Positions 21,122-31,995 of a DNA stretch of 64,000 nt are shown piece after piece (the stretch's first letter is position 1; every line of letters begins with the position of its first letter). Location of the stretch: the NCBI GenBank assembly GCA_963786445.1, contig CAWAZU010000009.1, positions 1 through 64,000 of the forward strand, in the 5' to 3' direction. The stretch is from JAFKFJ01 sp963786445. GTDB taxonomy: Bacteria > Pseudomonadota > Alphaproteobacteria > Acetobacterales > Acetobacteraceae. The notes beneath the pieces are model-generated. The model was not told the origin of the DNA. It saw nothing but the letters and a program-made list of their open reading frames with translations, and made no database searches. The translations under genes were made by a program, and so were the position numbers.

Positions 21122-22141
21122 TCAGTTGCGGCTTTTGTCCACCAGGCGGTTCTTGCCGATCCACGGCATCATCGCGCGCAGCGTCTCGCCGACCTGCTCG
21201 ATCGGATGCTCGGCGGCGCGGCGGCGCATCGCCTTGAAACTCGCCTGATTGACCCGGTTCTCCAGCATCCAGTCGCGGGCGAACCGGCCGCTCTGGATGT
21301 CGTCGAGGATGCGCTTCATCTCCGCCTTGGTCTCCTGCGTGATGACGCGCGGGCCGGAGACGTATTCGCCGTACTCGGCGGTGTTGCTCACCGAGTAGTT
21401 CATGTTGGCGATGCCGCCCTCGTAGATCAGATCGACGATCAGCTTCACTTCGTGCAGGCACTCGAAATACGCCATCTCCGGCGCGTAGCCCGCCTCCACC
21501 AGCGTCTCGTAGCCGGCGCGGATCAGTTCGACGAGGCCGCCGCACAGCACCACCTGTTCGCCGAACAGGTCGGTCTCGCATTCCTCCCTGAAACTCGTCT
21601 CGATGATGCCGGCGCGCCCGCCGCCGATCGCGGAGGCGTAGGAGAGCGCGATCTCCAGCGCGTTGCCCGACGGGTTCTGCGCGACGGCGACGAGGCACGG
21701 CACGCCGCCGCCGCGCTGGTATTCGCTGCGCACGGTATGGCCGGGGCCTTTCGGCGCGATCATGAACACGTCGATGTCGGGCCGCGGCTCGATCAGGTTG
21801 AAGTGGATGTTCAGCCCGTGCGCGAAGGCGAGCGCCGAGCCCGGCCGCATGTTCGGCCCGAGCTTGTCGCGATACAGGTCGCCCTGCCCTTCGTCGGGCG
21901 TCAGCACCATGACCACATCGGCCCATTTCGCCGCCTCGCCGGCGTCCAGCACGCGCAGCCCGGCGTTCCCGGCTTTTGCGACCGCCGTAGAGCCGGCGCG
22001 CAGGCCGACCACGACATCGGCGACGCCGCTGTCTTTCAGGTTGTTGGCATGGGCGTGGCCCTGGCTGCCATAGCCGATGACCGCGACCTTTTTTCCCTTG
22101 ATCAGGTTCACGTCGGCATCACGGTCGTAGTAAACGCGCAT
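21122..22141 (-). CDS. ilvC: Ketol-acid reductoisomerase
   Basis: 339 residues, class I (short) form. The NADPH loop is KVAVIGYGSQGHAHANNLKD, the cofactor/His region is FAHGLNIHF, and KGPGHTVRSEY is conserved. The C-terminal knotted domain carries the metal Asp/Glu set starting ETDLFGEQVVLCGG and the later ECLHEVKLIVDLIYEGG. It converts acetolactate or acetohydroxybutyrate to the dihydroxy acid in valine, leucine and isoleucine synthesis. It follows ilvN by 115 nt in the same direction, so it completes the ilvB-ilvN-ilvC set. Confidence 0.96.
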   Translation of the reverse strand: MRVYYDRDADVNLIKGKKVAVIGYGSQGHAHANNLKDSGVADVVVGLRAGSTAVAKAGNAGLRVLDAGEAAKWADVVMVLTPDEGQGDLYRDKLGPNMRPGSALAFAHGLNIHFNLIEPRPDIDVFMIAPKGPGHTVRSEYQRGGGVPCLVAVAQNPSGNALEIALSYASAIGGGRAGIIETSFREECETDLFGEQVVLCGGLVELIRAGYETLVEAGYAPEMAYFECLHEVKLIVDLIYEGGIANMNYSVSNTAEYGEYVSGPRVITQETKAEMKRILDDIQSGRFARDWMLENRVNQASFKAMRRRAAEHPIEQVGETLRAMMPWIGKNRLVDKSRN

Positions 22142-22256
22142 TGCTTGCTTCTTCCGTCTTCCCTCGTAGCGGTCGTCGATCGCCCACCTCTTTTGCGCGG
22201 AGGGTGGCAGCTGCGCTGCGCTTCCCTCCCGCTGCAGAGTCCGGCGAGCGCCGCGT

Positions 22257-22778
22257 CTAGATCACCCGCGTCCCGCGCGCCATCGCGGCGACGCCGGTGC
22301 GCGACACCTCGGCCAGCCCCAGCGGACGCATCAGCTCGACGAACGCATCCAGCTTGTCCGTGCTGCCCGTCATCTCGAACACGAAGCTTTCCGTGGTCGC
22401 ATCCACCACGCGGGCGCGGAACGCATCGGCGAGCCGCAGCGCCTCGCTGCGCTTGTCGCCGGTCGCGGCGATCACTTTCACCAGCGCCATCTCGCGCGCG
22501 ATGTGCGGCCCAAGCTGCGTCAAATCGGCGACCCGATGCACCGGCACCAGCCGATCCAGCTGCGCCTTGATCTGCTCGATCACCATCTGCGTGCCGCTGG
22601 TGACGATGTTGATGCGGCTGCGGTGCCCGCCGTCCTCGACGGGTGCCACCGTCAGGCTGTCGATGTTGTAGCCGCGGCCGGAGAACAGGCCGACCACGCG
22701 CGCCAGGATCCCCGGCTCGTTCTCGACAAGCACGGAAATCGTCGCCGAGCGGAAGCTGGTGTCCACCGGATTGGGCAT
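22257..22778 (-). CDS. ilvN: Acetolactate synthase small subunit
   Basis: 173 residues. The N-terminal ACT domain (ISVLVENEPGILARVVGLFSGRGYNI, then VTSGTQMVIEQIKAQLDRL) binds valine for feedback control. The C-terminal half (VEDV-like ALVKVIA, TTESFVFEMTGSTDKLDAFVELM) matches the ALS regulatory extension. It activates and regulates IlvB. The start lies just 5 nt from the ilvB stop, so the subunits are co-translated. Confidence 0.95.
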   Translation of the reverse strand: MPNPVDTSFRSATISVLVENEPGILARVVGLFSGRGYNIDSLTVAPVEDGGHRSRINIVTSGTQMVIEQIKAQLDRLVPVHRVADLTQLGPHIAREMALVKVIAATGDKRSEALRLADAFRARVVDATTESFVFEMTGSTDKLDAFVELMRPLGLAEVSRTGVAAMARGTRVI

Positions 22779-22782
22779 CGGA

Positions 22783-24586
<1,804 letters not shown>

Positions 24587-24618
24587 GGCGCGCTGCTTAG
24601 CCGTCACGCTGCGGTGCG

Positions 24619-25568
24619 TCAACCCAAAGGGCGAAGAAACTTCGCCAGATCGGCCATTTCTCTTTCCGAAAGTTGCGCCAGTCCCGTCACCCGCGCATGG
24701 ATCGTATGCGTCCGCTGCGGCGGCGGCGAGCGCGTGGTGGCGGAACCAGGTGGCCTGGCGCTTCGTGTACTGGCCGGTGACCAGTTCGGCGCGGCGCTGC
24801 GCCTCGGCCAGCGTGATCTCGCCGCGCAGATGGGCGGCCAGTTCCGGCACGCCATGCGCCCGCATCGCCGGCAGCGCCGGATCGAGGCCGAGCGCCAGCA
24901 GGGCGGCCACCTCCGCGACCGCGCCCTGCGCGATCATGGCGGCGAAGCGGCGTGCGATCGCCTCGCGCAACGCGGCGCGCGGCGGGTCGAGCAGGATCGC
25001 CGCGAACCGCCACGGCGCCGGCGTGCCGCGCTCCGCCTGCCATGCCGCGAGGCCGCGCCCGGTGCCGGCCCACACCTCCCAGGCGCGCGCGATGCGCTGG
25101 CTGTCGGACGGGCGCAGCCGCGCCGCCGTCGCCGGATCGACCGCCGCCAGCGCCGCGTGCAACGCGGCCGGCCCCTGCTCCGCCAGCCGCCGCCGCGCCT
25201 CCGCCCGCGCCGCCTCGCCGGGGTCGGGGATGTCGGCGATGCCCTCGGTCAGCGCGGCGAGATAAAGCCCGCTGCCGCCGCACAGGATCGGCACGCCGGG
25301 CGCCCGCCATTTCGCGCAGCGCCGCGCCGCGCCACCACGCGGCGCTGCCCGGCTCCGCCGCCGCCCGCACGCCATAGAGGCGGTGCGGCACGCGCGCTTC
25401 CTCGGCCGCGGTCGGGCGGGCGGTGACGATGCGCAGTTCGCGATAGACCTGCATCGCGTCGGCGTTGATGACCACGCCGCCGAGCCGCTCGGCCAGCGCC
25501 AGCGCCAGCGCCGATTTGCCGCTCGCGGTCGGGCCGGCGACGATCAGCGCGCGGGGCAGCTCAACCAA
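24619..25568 (-). CDS. miaA: tRNA dimethylallyltransferase, two frameshifts
   Basis: MiaA adds the isopentenyl group to A37 of UNN-decoding tRNAs. The first frame (ATG 25568) has the P-loop VAGPTASGKSALAL and INADAMQVYRELRIVTARPT. Near 25303-25308 the family continues in another frame (VPILCGGSGLYLAALTEGI, then RPSDSQRIARAWEV and TGQYTKRQATWFRHH). Near 24700-24718 it shifts again, into IHARVTGLAQLSEREMADL and the stop at 24619. Both junctions need removal of one base. The repaired product is about 316 residues, standard for MiaA. The second shift is inferred from a plausible C-terminus and is less certain. The gene lies upstream of ilvB in the same direction. Confidence 0.82.
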
Positions 25569-25606
25569 CGCTTGCGACGCGGCGCTGCGCCAAGCATAGC
25601 CGCGCC

Positions 25607-26483
25607 ATGAGCCACGTCCTCACCCTGATCGCCGACCGCGCCGCCACCACGCTCTCCCCCGCCCTGATCGCCCGCGTGCGCGAGGCCGTCGGCGGCGGAC
25701 CCACCGACCTGCTCTCGCCCGGCGAGGCCGCCGACATTTTTGTCAGCGCCCCGCCCGACCCGGCAACGATCGCGGCGGCGCTGGACGGTGCCGCCGTGGA
25801 CGCCATCACGACCAAGGCGCGCGGCCGGCGCAAGGGGCTGCTGATCGCCGACATGGACAGCACCATCGTCACCGGCGAGACGCTGGACGAACTCGCCGCC
25901 TTCGCCGGGCTGAAGGAAGAGATCGCCGCCATCACGCGCCGCAGCATGAACGGCGAGATCGATTTTGCCGAGGCCCTGCGCCGAGCGCGTGGGCATGCTG
26001 CGCGGGCTCGAATTGGCGGCGCTGGGGCAGACCTGGGCGCGCACGCGGCTGACCGACGGCGCGCGCGAGCTGGTCGCGACCATGCGTGCGCACAACGCCA
26101 CGACGGCGCTGGTGTCCGGCGGTTTCACGTTCTTCACCGGCCGCGTCGCCGCACTGCTCGGCTTCGACCACCACCGCGCCAACGTGCTGCTGGACGACGG
26201 CGCGCGGCTGACCGGCGCGGTCGGCGAGCCGATCCTCGACCGCGACGCGAAGCTGGCGACGCTGCACGAGCTGGCGGCGGCGCGCGGGTTGCGCATGGCG
26301 GCCACGCTCGCGGTCGGCGACGGCGCCAACGACCTGGCGATGATTCTCGAAGCGGGCCTCGGCGTCGCGTATCGCGCAAAACCGATCGTGGCGCGCCAGG
26401 CGCGGGCGCGCGTCGATCACGCCTCGCTGCGCGCGCTGCTGTTCGCGCAAGGCTATCGGATCGGCCAGATCGTGGACACGTAG
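25607..26483 (+). CDS. serB: Phosphoserine phosphatase, frameshifted near 25982
   Basis: A HAD-family phosphatase for the last step of serine synthesis. The first frame (ATG 25607) has an N-terminal regulatory-type region and the catalytic motif LLIADMDSTIVTGET (nucleophile Asp in DMDST), then RRSMNGEIDFAEALR. The expected ERVGMLRGL follows one base later, and the second frame carries LVSGGFTFFTGRVA (motif II) and VGDGANDLAMILEAGLGVA (motif IV), ending at 26483. Removing one C at 25981-25982 gives about 291 residues. It is divergent from miaA with 38 nt between the starts, an arrangement I know from other Alphaproteobacteria. Confidence 0.9.
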
Positions 26484-26486
26484 GGC

Positions 26487-27680
26487 ATGAGGTCCACGAT
26501 GATGCACGCAACGACTTTGCCCGTGCGCCTCGGCCGCAGAAAACTGCTCGCCGGCACCGCTGCGCTGCTCGGCGCGCGCACGGCCGCCGCACAGCGCCCG
26601 CGCGAGCACTTCGCCTATGTCGGCAGCACCGCGCCGGAGGGCCAGGGCATTTCGCTGTGGCGCGTCAACACCGGCGACGGCGCGATGACGCTGGCCGGCA
26701 TTTTTGCCGCCGAGAACGCTTCCTGGCTGGCGCTCGATGCCTCGCAGCGCGTGCTGTATGCGGTCGCCGAGACCGCGCCCGACGGCAGCATCAGTTCTTT
26801 CGCCGTCGATCGCGCGAGCGGCGTGCTGACGCCGATCAATTCCGTCAGCTCCCGTGGTGCGTCGCCGTGCTTCGTCAGCGTGCATCCGTCGGGAAAATTC
26901 GTGCTGGCGGCCAACGATGGCAGCGGCACCATCGCGGCGTTCCCGATCGGCGAGAACGGCGCGCTCGGCGAGGCGAGCGACGTGCAGGGCGATCCCGGCC
27001 CCGCCGGCCCGGCGCGCGCCGCCGACAGCCCGCCCGGCCAGACCGCGCCGAGCGACCATTCGGGTCCGCACATGCGCATGGTCGCGGCCGATCCGCAGGG
27101 CCACTTCATCGTCGCGAGCGATGCCGGCCGTGACCGCATTCTGCGCTACACGCTCGACCTCGGCAGCGGCAAGTTTTCTCCGGTGTCCGATCCGGTGACG
27201 ACCGAGCCGGGCGCCGCGCCCGGGCATTTCGCGTTCCATCCCGACGGCCGCACGCTCTACAGCCTGCAGGAACAGGACGGACGCGTGGTGGTGTACGACT
27301 ACGATCCCGTCACCGCGGCGATGAAGGAGAAGCAGAGCGTCTCGGCGCTCGCGCCCGATTTCGCCGGCAGCTTCCTCGCCTCCGCGATCGCGGTTTCCGA
27401 TGACGGGCACTTCGTTTATGCCGCGCTGCGCCGCCACGACGCGATCGTGGTGTTCATTGTCGATGAAAACGGGCGGCTGACCCGCATCGGCGAGGCGTGG
27501 ACCGAGGGCGCCGACCCGCGCAGTTTCGCCTTCACGCCCGACGGCGGCCTGCTGTTCGCGTGCGATACGCGCAGCAATGCGGTGACCGCGTTCCGCGTCA
27601 ACCGGATGGAGGGCGCGCTCGATTTCGTCGGCCGCTACGCGCCGGTCGGCAGCCCGGCGTGCATGGTGTTCGTGGGGTGA
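26487..27680 (+). CDS. Lactonase family protein (6-phosphogluconolactonase-like beta propeller)
   Basis: 397 residues. The N-terminus has a twin-arginine-like signal (LGRRKLLAGTAALLGARTAAA), so the protein is probably exported folded. The rest is a seven-bladed propeller of the YbhE/Pgl type, with blade repeats such as VSVHPSGKFVLAANDGSGTIAAF, MRMVAADPQGHFIVASDAG and AFHPDGRTLYSLQEQDG. Cytoplasmic members hydrolyse 6-phosphogluconolactone; exported ones may act on other sugar lactones. A Gly/Pro/Ala-rich insertion (DPGPAGPARAADSPPGQ) sits in the middle. The gene starts 3 nt after serB and may be read with it; ATG 26499 or 26502 are alternative starts. Confidence 0.83.
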   Translation: MRSTMMHATTLPVRLGRRKLLAGTAALLGARTAAAQRPREHFAYVGSTAPEGQGISLWRVNTGDGAMTLAGIFAAENASWLALDASQRVLYAVAETAPDGSISSFAVDRASGVLTPINSVSSRGASPCFVSVHPSGKFVLAANDGSGTIAAFPIGENGALGEASDVQGDPGPAGPARAADSPPGQTAPSDHSGPHMRMVAADPQGHFIVASDAGRDRILRYTLDLGSGKFSPVSDPVTTEPGAAPGHFAFHPDGRTLYSLQEQDGRVVVYDYDPVTAAMKEKQSVSALAPDFAGSFLASAIAVSDDGHFVYAALRRHDAIVVFIVDENGRLTRIGEAWTEGADPRSFAFTPDGGLLFACDTRSNAVTAFRVNRMEGALDFVGRYAPVGSPACMVFVG

Positions 27681-27692
27681 AGCGGAAGCGAG

Positions 27693-27838
27693 TTATCCGC
27701 AGATGTCGCAGATTTGCGCAGATGGAGAGGACGATTGATGCGCCGGAACACTGATTAAACCGTCATTCCCGCATTCGCGAGAAAGACATGATGCCATCAT
27801 CCCTTGTCTGCGTCCATCTGCGACATCTGCGGATGAGA
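27693..27838. repeat. Inverted repeat pair of the CCGCAGATG family
   Basis: The left arm (27693-27725) has TTATCCGCAGATGTCGCAG and another CGCAGATGG. The right arm (27801-27838) is its inverted counterpart, with CCATCTGCGACATCTGCGG. They enclose about 75 nt that include a REP-like CGTCATTCCCGC (27761-27772). The arms use the same modules as the 23S intervening sequence and the spacer repeat at 4249-4280. No gene is present; the element lies between the lactonase stop and the end of the convergent oxidoreductase gene, which the right arm almost touches. Confidence 0.75.
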
Positions 27839-29014
27839 TTATATTTTCGTCCACCCCGCCCCGTCGCGGCTCGACGCCACCGAAGCGGTGATGAAGCGCA
27901 TCCCGCGCACGCCCTCGGCGATCCCCGGCACCAGCAGGCTCGCCGGATCGGGCTTTCTCCCGGCCCGATGCGCGCTGATCTGATCGGCCAAGTCGCGATA
28001 GAGCTGCGCGAACGCTTCGAGATATCCCTCCGGGTGACCGGCGGGAATCCGGCAGGCATGGCCGGCCACCGGCGTCGCCCCGGCACCATTGCGGCGGATC
28101 AGCCGCGGCGGCTCGCCGAACTTCGCGAACAGCAGCGCATTCGGCTGCTCCTGCGCCCAGTCCAGCGACGCCTTCTCGCCGTACACGCGCAGCCGGAGCG
28201 CGTTCTCGTTACCCACCGCCACCTGGCTCGACCACAGCATCCCGCGCGCGCCGCCAGCGAAGCGCAGCAGCATCCCGGCGTTGTCGTCGAGCGCGCGTCC
28301 CGCCACGAACGTCGTCAGGTCGGCCGCCACCTGCTCGACCTGCAAGCCGCTGACGAACTCCGCGAGGTTGAAGGCGTGCGTGCCGATGTCGCCGACACAG
28401 CCGGCCGCGCCGCTGCGTTTCGGGTCGGTGCGCCACTCCGCCTGCTTCTGCCCGGTCGTCTCCAGCCGCGTCGTCAGCCAGTCCTGCGGATACTCCACCT
28501 GCACGACGCGGATCGCGCCGAGTTCGCCGGCCGCGATCATCCCCCGCGCCTGCCGCACCAGCGGATAGCCGGTGTAGTTGTGCGTCAGTCCGAACACGAC
28601 GCCGCTCGCCTTCACCACGCGCTCCAGGTCGAGCGCATCCTCCAGCGTGCTGGTCAGCGGCTTGTCGCAGATCACGTGGATGCCGGCTTGCAGAAACGCG
28701 CGCGCCGGGTCGTGGTGCATGTGGTTCGGCGTGACGATCGCCACCACGTCGATGCCGTCCGGCCGGCTCGCCTCCTTCGTCGCCATCGCCGCGAAATCGT
28801 CGTAGCTGCGCTCCGGCGCGATGTGCAGGTCGGCCGCCGAGTCATGCGCGCGCTGCGCATCGGCCGACAGCGCGCCGGCGACCAGGTCGTAGCGGTCGTC
28901 CATGCGCGCGGCGATGCGATGCACGGCTCCGATGAACGCGCCACGCCCGCCGCCCACCATGCCGAGCCGCAGCCGCCGCGGCACCACCGCCTGGTCGTTT
29001 CCCTCGATGGTCAT
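27839..29014 (-). CDS. Gfo/Idh/MocA-family oxidoreductase
   Basis: 391 residues. The NAD-binding Rossmann motif is LGMVGGGRGAFIGAVHR near the N-terminus. VAIVTPNHMHHDPARAFLQ and the conserved Lys in VICDKPLTS (usual EKP) follow. The C-terminal alpha/beta domain includes CVGDIGTHAFNLAEF, with the Asp and His expected for substrate binding. Family members oxidise sugars or cyclitols such as myo-inositol. It follows the TIM-barrel isomerase in the same direction after one base, so both probably work on the same sugar or inositol-like compound. Confidence 0.87.
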   Translation of the reverse strand: MTIEGNDQAVVPRRLRLGMVGGGRGAFIGAVHRIAARMDDRYDLVAGALSADAQRAHDSAADLHIAPERSYDDFAAMATKEASRPDGIDVVAIVTPNHMHHDPARAFLQAGIHVICDKPLTSTLEDALDLERVVKASGVVFGLTHNYTGYPLVRQARGMIAAGELGAIRVVQVEYPQDWLTTRLETTGQKQAEWRTDPKRSGAAGCVGDIGTHAFNLAEFVSGLQVEQVAADLTTFVAGRALDDNAGMLLRFAGGARGMLWSSQVAVGNENALRLRVYGEKASLDWAQEQPNALLFAKFGEPPRLIRRNGAGATPVAGHACRIPAGHPEGYLEAFAQLYRDLADQISAHRAGRKPDPASLLVPGIAEGVRGMRFITASVASSRDGAGWTKI

Positions 29015-29015
29015 G

Positions 29016-30071
29016 TCAGCCGATCCCCAGCATGCGGCGGTTGGTGGCGTGATCGACGCCGCTGGCCGCGAAATCGTCGAAGGCGCGCTTCGCCGCCTGG
29101 ATGATGTGGCGCGCGATGAACGGCGCGCCCTCGGCCGCGCCCTGCTCGCTGTCTTTTATGCAGCACTCCCACTCCAGCACCGCCCAGCCGTCAAACCCGT
29201 ATTGCGTGAGCTTGGAAAAGACGGCGGAAAAATCCACCTGCCCGTCGCCGGGCGAGCGGAACCGGCCGGCGCGGTTCGCCCAGGACTGGTAGCCGCCATA
29301 CACGCCCTTGCGCCCGTTCGGCCGGAACTCCGCGTCCTTCACATGGAACATGCGGATGCGCTCGTGGAAGAAGTCGATGTATTCCAGGTAGTCGAGCTGC
29401 TGCAGCACGAAATGGCTCGGGTCGTAGAGCAGGCAGGCGCGCCTGTGGTTGCCGACGGCGGCGAGGAACATCTCGTAGCTGTCGCCGTCGTGCAAATCCT
29501 CGCTCGGATGCACCTCGTAGCAAACGTCCACGCCGGCGTCCTCGAACGCATCCAGGATCGGCCGCCAGCGCCGCGCAAGCTCGGCAAAACCTTCCTCGAC
29601 CAGCCCGGCCGGGCGCTGCGGGAACGGGAACATGAACGGCCACAGCAGCGCGCCGGAAAACGTCGCGTGCGCCGCCAGCCCGAGATTGCGCGACGCTTTT
29701 GCCGCCAGCTTGAGCTGCTCGACCGCCCATGCCTGCCGCGCCGCCGGGTTGCCGCGCACCTCCGGCGCCGCGAACCCGTCCATCATCACGTCGTACACCG
29801 GATGCACCGCGACCAGCTGGCCTTGCAGATGCGTGGAGAGTTCCGTGATCTGCAGTGCCGCCTCGGCGCAGGTGCCGCGCAGCTCGTCGCAGTACGCATG
29901 GCTCTCGGCGGCACGCTTGAGGTCGATCAGCCGGCCATCCCAGCTCGGGATCTGCACGCCCTTGTAGCCGTGCCCGGCGGCCCAGTGCGCCATGCCTTTC
30001 AGGCTGTCGTAGGGCGCGGCGTCGCCGGCGAACTGCGCCAGGAACACGGCCGGCCCCTTGATGGTTTTCAT
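29016..30071 (-). CDS. Sugar phosphate isomerase/epimerase family protein (TIM barrel)
   Basis: 351 residues of the xylose-isomerase-like AP-endonuclease family 2 fold. Metal-ligand motifs are ordered as in the family: ELSTHLQGQLV, the Glu in VCYEVHPSED, the Asp/His in LLYDPSHFVLQQ, the His-Val-Lys-Asp set in RMFHVKDAEF, and the last Glu in WAVLEWE. ATG 30071 (MKTIKGPAVFLAQFAG) fits the family start; the frame is open far upstream without similarity. The downstream dehydrogenase starts almost at once, a pairing often seen in inositol or rare-sugar catabolism. The exact sugar is unknown. Confidence 0.87.
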   Translation of the reverse strand: MKTIKGPAVFLAQFAGDAAPYDSLKGMAHWAAGHGYKGVQIPSWDGRLIDLKRAAESHAYCDELRGTCAEAALQITELSTHLQGQLVAVHPVYDVMMDGFAAPEVRGNPAARQAWAVEQLKLAAKASRNLGLAAHATFSGALLWPFMFPFPQRPAGLVEEGFAELARRWRPILDAFEDAGVDVCYEVHPSEDLHDGDSYEMFLAAVGNHRRACLLYDPSHFVLQQLDYLEYIDFFHERIRMFHVKDAEFRPNGRKGVYGGYQSWANRAGRFRSPGDGQVDFSAVFSKLTQYGFDGWAVLEWECCIKDSEQGAAEGAPFIARHIIQAAKRAFDDFAASGVDHATNRRMLGIG

Positions 30072-30208
30072 GCGGTCCCCTCCTGATTGGCGCGCATCCT
30101 TTTGCCCGGCCGTGCGCGTGTCAAGCGCACCGGCCGTTGGGGCTGCGGACCGGCTCCGAACTCCGCCGTTCGACCGGCGTTGCGCGCCGGTGGACAGGGG
30201 GAACCGCC

Positions 30209-30427
30209 ATGCCGCGAACGCTGGCGCAAGTGGCAGTGGGTCTGGCGCTGCTGGGGGTGCCGGCCCTGGCTGAACAGCGGCCCGCCGATCCCGACCGTGC
30301 CCGCGCCCAGGCGCTGGACCGGCTGCACGCGCGGCTGGCGGTCGAGCGGACGGAAGCGCAGGAGCTGGGCCGGCGCATCGCCGCCGCGCCGATGTGGCGC
30401 CACGCCAGGGCTGCGCACCCGGAATAG
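30209..30427 (+). CDS. Small exported hypothetical protein
   Basis: 72 residues with a clear signal peptide (PRTLAQVAVGLALLGVPALA, cut before EQRP). The mature part is a short charged helix (RARAQALDRLHARLAVERTEAQELGRR is the helical stretch from about residue 27 on), then a His/Arg tail. I do not recognise the family. GGGGGAA precedes ATG 30209. It is probably a small periplasmic helical protein. Confidence 0.55.
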   Translation: MPRTLAQVAVGLALLGVPALAEQRPADPDRARAQALDRLHARLAVERTEAQELGRRIAAAPMWRHARAAHPE

Positions 30428-30475
30428 CAACCTGCCGCGCCGCCACGCTACGGTCGGGCGTGTGCGGAGGTGCCC

Positions 30476-30853
30476 ATGAGCGATCCGGAGTTTCGCAACG
30501 ACTACGTGGCGGGCCAGAGCGACCGCCGCCCCTGGGGCGAGTGGGCGGTGCTCGATGCCGGGCCGGGGTTTGCCGTCAAACGCCTCCGCGTGATCCCCGG
30601 CGGCGTGCTGTCGCTGCAGCGCCACCAGCACCGCGCCGAGCAATGGACCGTGGTGGCCGGCACCGCGCGCATCACGCGCAACACGGAAACCATTGATCTG
30701 CTGGCCGGCAAGTCGATCGGCATCGGGCTGGGCGACATCCATCGCATTGCCAATCCAGGCACCACCGACATGGTGTTCATCGAGGTGCAGACCGGCCCCG
30801 AGCTGCGCGAGGACGACATCGAGCGGCTGGAAGACCGCTACGGCCGGCAATAG
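30476..30853 (+). CDS. Cupin, mannose-6-phosphate isomerase type II C-terminal domain
   Basis: 125 residues forming a single cupin barrel. The metal-binding motif is seen in SLQRHQHRAEQWTVVAGTA (His, His, Glu), and the second motif in GDIHRIANPG. It equals the C-terminal phosphomannose isomerase domain of bifunctional ManC/AlgA proteins, standing alone without the GDP-mannose pyrophosphorylase part. GGAGGTG lies 4-9 nt before ATG 30476, which decides the start. Its 3' end overlaps the convergent lpxB by 16 nt. It may isomerise mannose-6-P and fructose-6-P, but that is inferred. Confidence 0.85.
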   Translation: MSDPEFRNDYVAGQSDRRPWGEWAVLDAGPGFAVKRLRVIPGGVLSLQRHQHRAEQWTVVAGTARITRNTETIDLLAGKSIGIGLGDIHRIANPGTTDMVFIEVQTGPELREDDIERLEDRYGRQ

Positions 30854-31995
30854 GCGCCGTCCAGCACCGCCAACACTTCCGCCGCCGCCGCCGCCGAGGG
30901 CCGGCCGTGCGGCGGCGCCAGGCTCGCCATCACGTCGCGGAAGGCGGCGCGCTGTGCGGCGGCGGCGTCGCGGTCCTCGATCAGCGTCGCGACGGTGGCG
31001 GCGAGACGGTCGGGCCGGCAGTCCTGCTGCAGCAGTTCCGGCACCACTGCGCGCCCGGCGAGCAGGTTGACCATCGCCACGTGCGGCACCCGGATCAGCC
31101 GCCGCGCGATCGCCCCGGTGAGCGGGTTGACGCGATAGGTGACCGCCATCGGCACGCCCGCCAGCGCCAGTTCCAGCGTCGAAGTGCCGGACTTGGTCAA
31201 CGCCGCCGCGGCGGCGGCGTAGGCGTCGTGCTTCTCGTCCGCCTCCGTCACGATCAGCGGGCGCACGCTCCAGGTCGCGGTCGCCGCGGCGACGGTCCCG
31301 GCCACCGCGGCCGTCGTCGGCACCACCGGCACCAGCGTCGGGAAACGCCGTGCCAGCAACGCCACGGTGGCGCCGTAGATGGGCAGCAGCCGCCCCGCCT
31401 CGCTGCGCCGGCTGCCGGGCATGAGCACCAGCACGCGCGCGTCCGGCGCGAGGCCGTGCGCGGCGCGGAACCGCCCGGCGCTGCCGGCATCCGCGCCGGA
31501 CTCCAGCACCGGATGGCCGACGAAGCTCGCCGGCAATCCGTGGCGGGCGAAGAACGCCACCTCGAACGGCAGCAGGCAGAGCAGCCGGTCCCACAATCCG
31601 GGGAACCGGCGCACCCGGCTCTCCCGCCACGCCCAGACCTGCGGGGCAACGTAATGCACCCGCGCGATGCCGCTGCCGCGGACGCGGCGCAGCAGGCGCA
31701 GCGCGAAGCCGGGGCTGTCGATGGTCACCAGCACATCCGGCCGCCGAAGCGCGATGTCGGCCACTGTCGCCGCCATCAGGCGGCGCAGGCGCGCCAGCCG
31801 CGGCAGCACTTCCAGAAAGCCCATGACCGCCAGTTCCTGCATTGGGAACAGGCTGTGCAGGCCCTCCGCCGCCATGCGCGGGCCGCCGATGCCGGCGAAT
31901 GCGAGCTCGGGGCGCGCCGCCTTCAGCGCCGCCATCAGCCGCGCCCCGAGCACGTCGCCGCTGTGCTCGCCGGCCAGCAGATACACGAGCGTCAT
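30838..31995 (-). CDS. lpxB: Lipid-A-disaccharide synthase
   Basis: 385 residues of GT family 19. The family hallmark AGEHSGDVLGARLMAALK begins at residue 8, followed by IGGPRMAAEGL, LVTIDSPGFALRLLR, HYVAPQVWAWRESRV and VLVLMPGSRRSEAGRL. The late block TKSGTSTLELALAGVPMAVTYR is the nucleotide-sugar site. It joins UDP-diacylglucosamine and lipid X in lipid A synthesis at the inner membrane. The start overlaps the stop of the upstream GNAT gene by four bases. The usual lpxA/fabZ neighbours are absent here. Confidence 0.95.
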   Translation of the reverse strand: MTLVYLLAGEHSGDVLGARLMAALKAARPELAFAGIGGPRMAAEGLHSLFPMQELAVMGFLEVLPRLARLRRLMAATVADIALRRPDVLVTIDSPGFALRLLRRVRGSGIARVHYVAPQVWAWRESRVRRFPGLWDRLLCLLPFEVAFFARHGLPASFVGHPVLESGADAGSAGRFRAAHGLAPDARVLVLMPGSRRSEAGRLLPIYGATVALLARRFPTLVPVVPTTAAVAGTVAAATATWSVRPLIVTEADEKHDAYAAAAAALTKSGTSTLELALAGVPMAVTYRVNPLTGAIARRLIRVPHVAMVNLLAGRAVVPELLQQDCRPDRLAATVATLIEDRDAAAAQRAAFRDVMASLAPPHGRPSAAAAAEVLAVLDGAYCRP

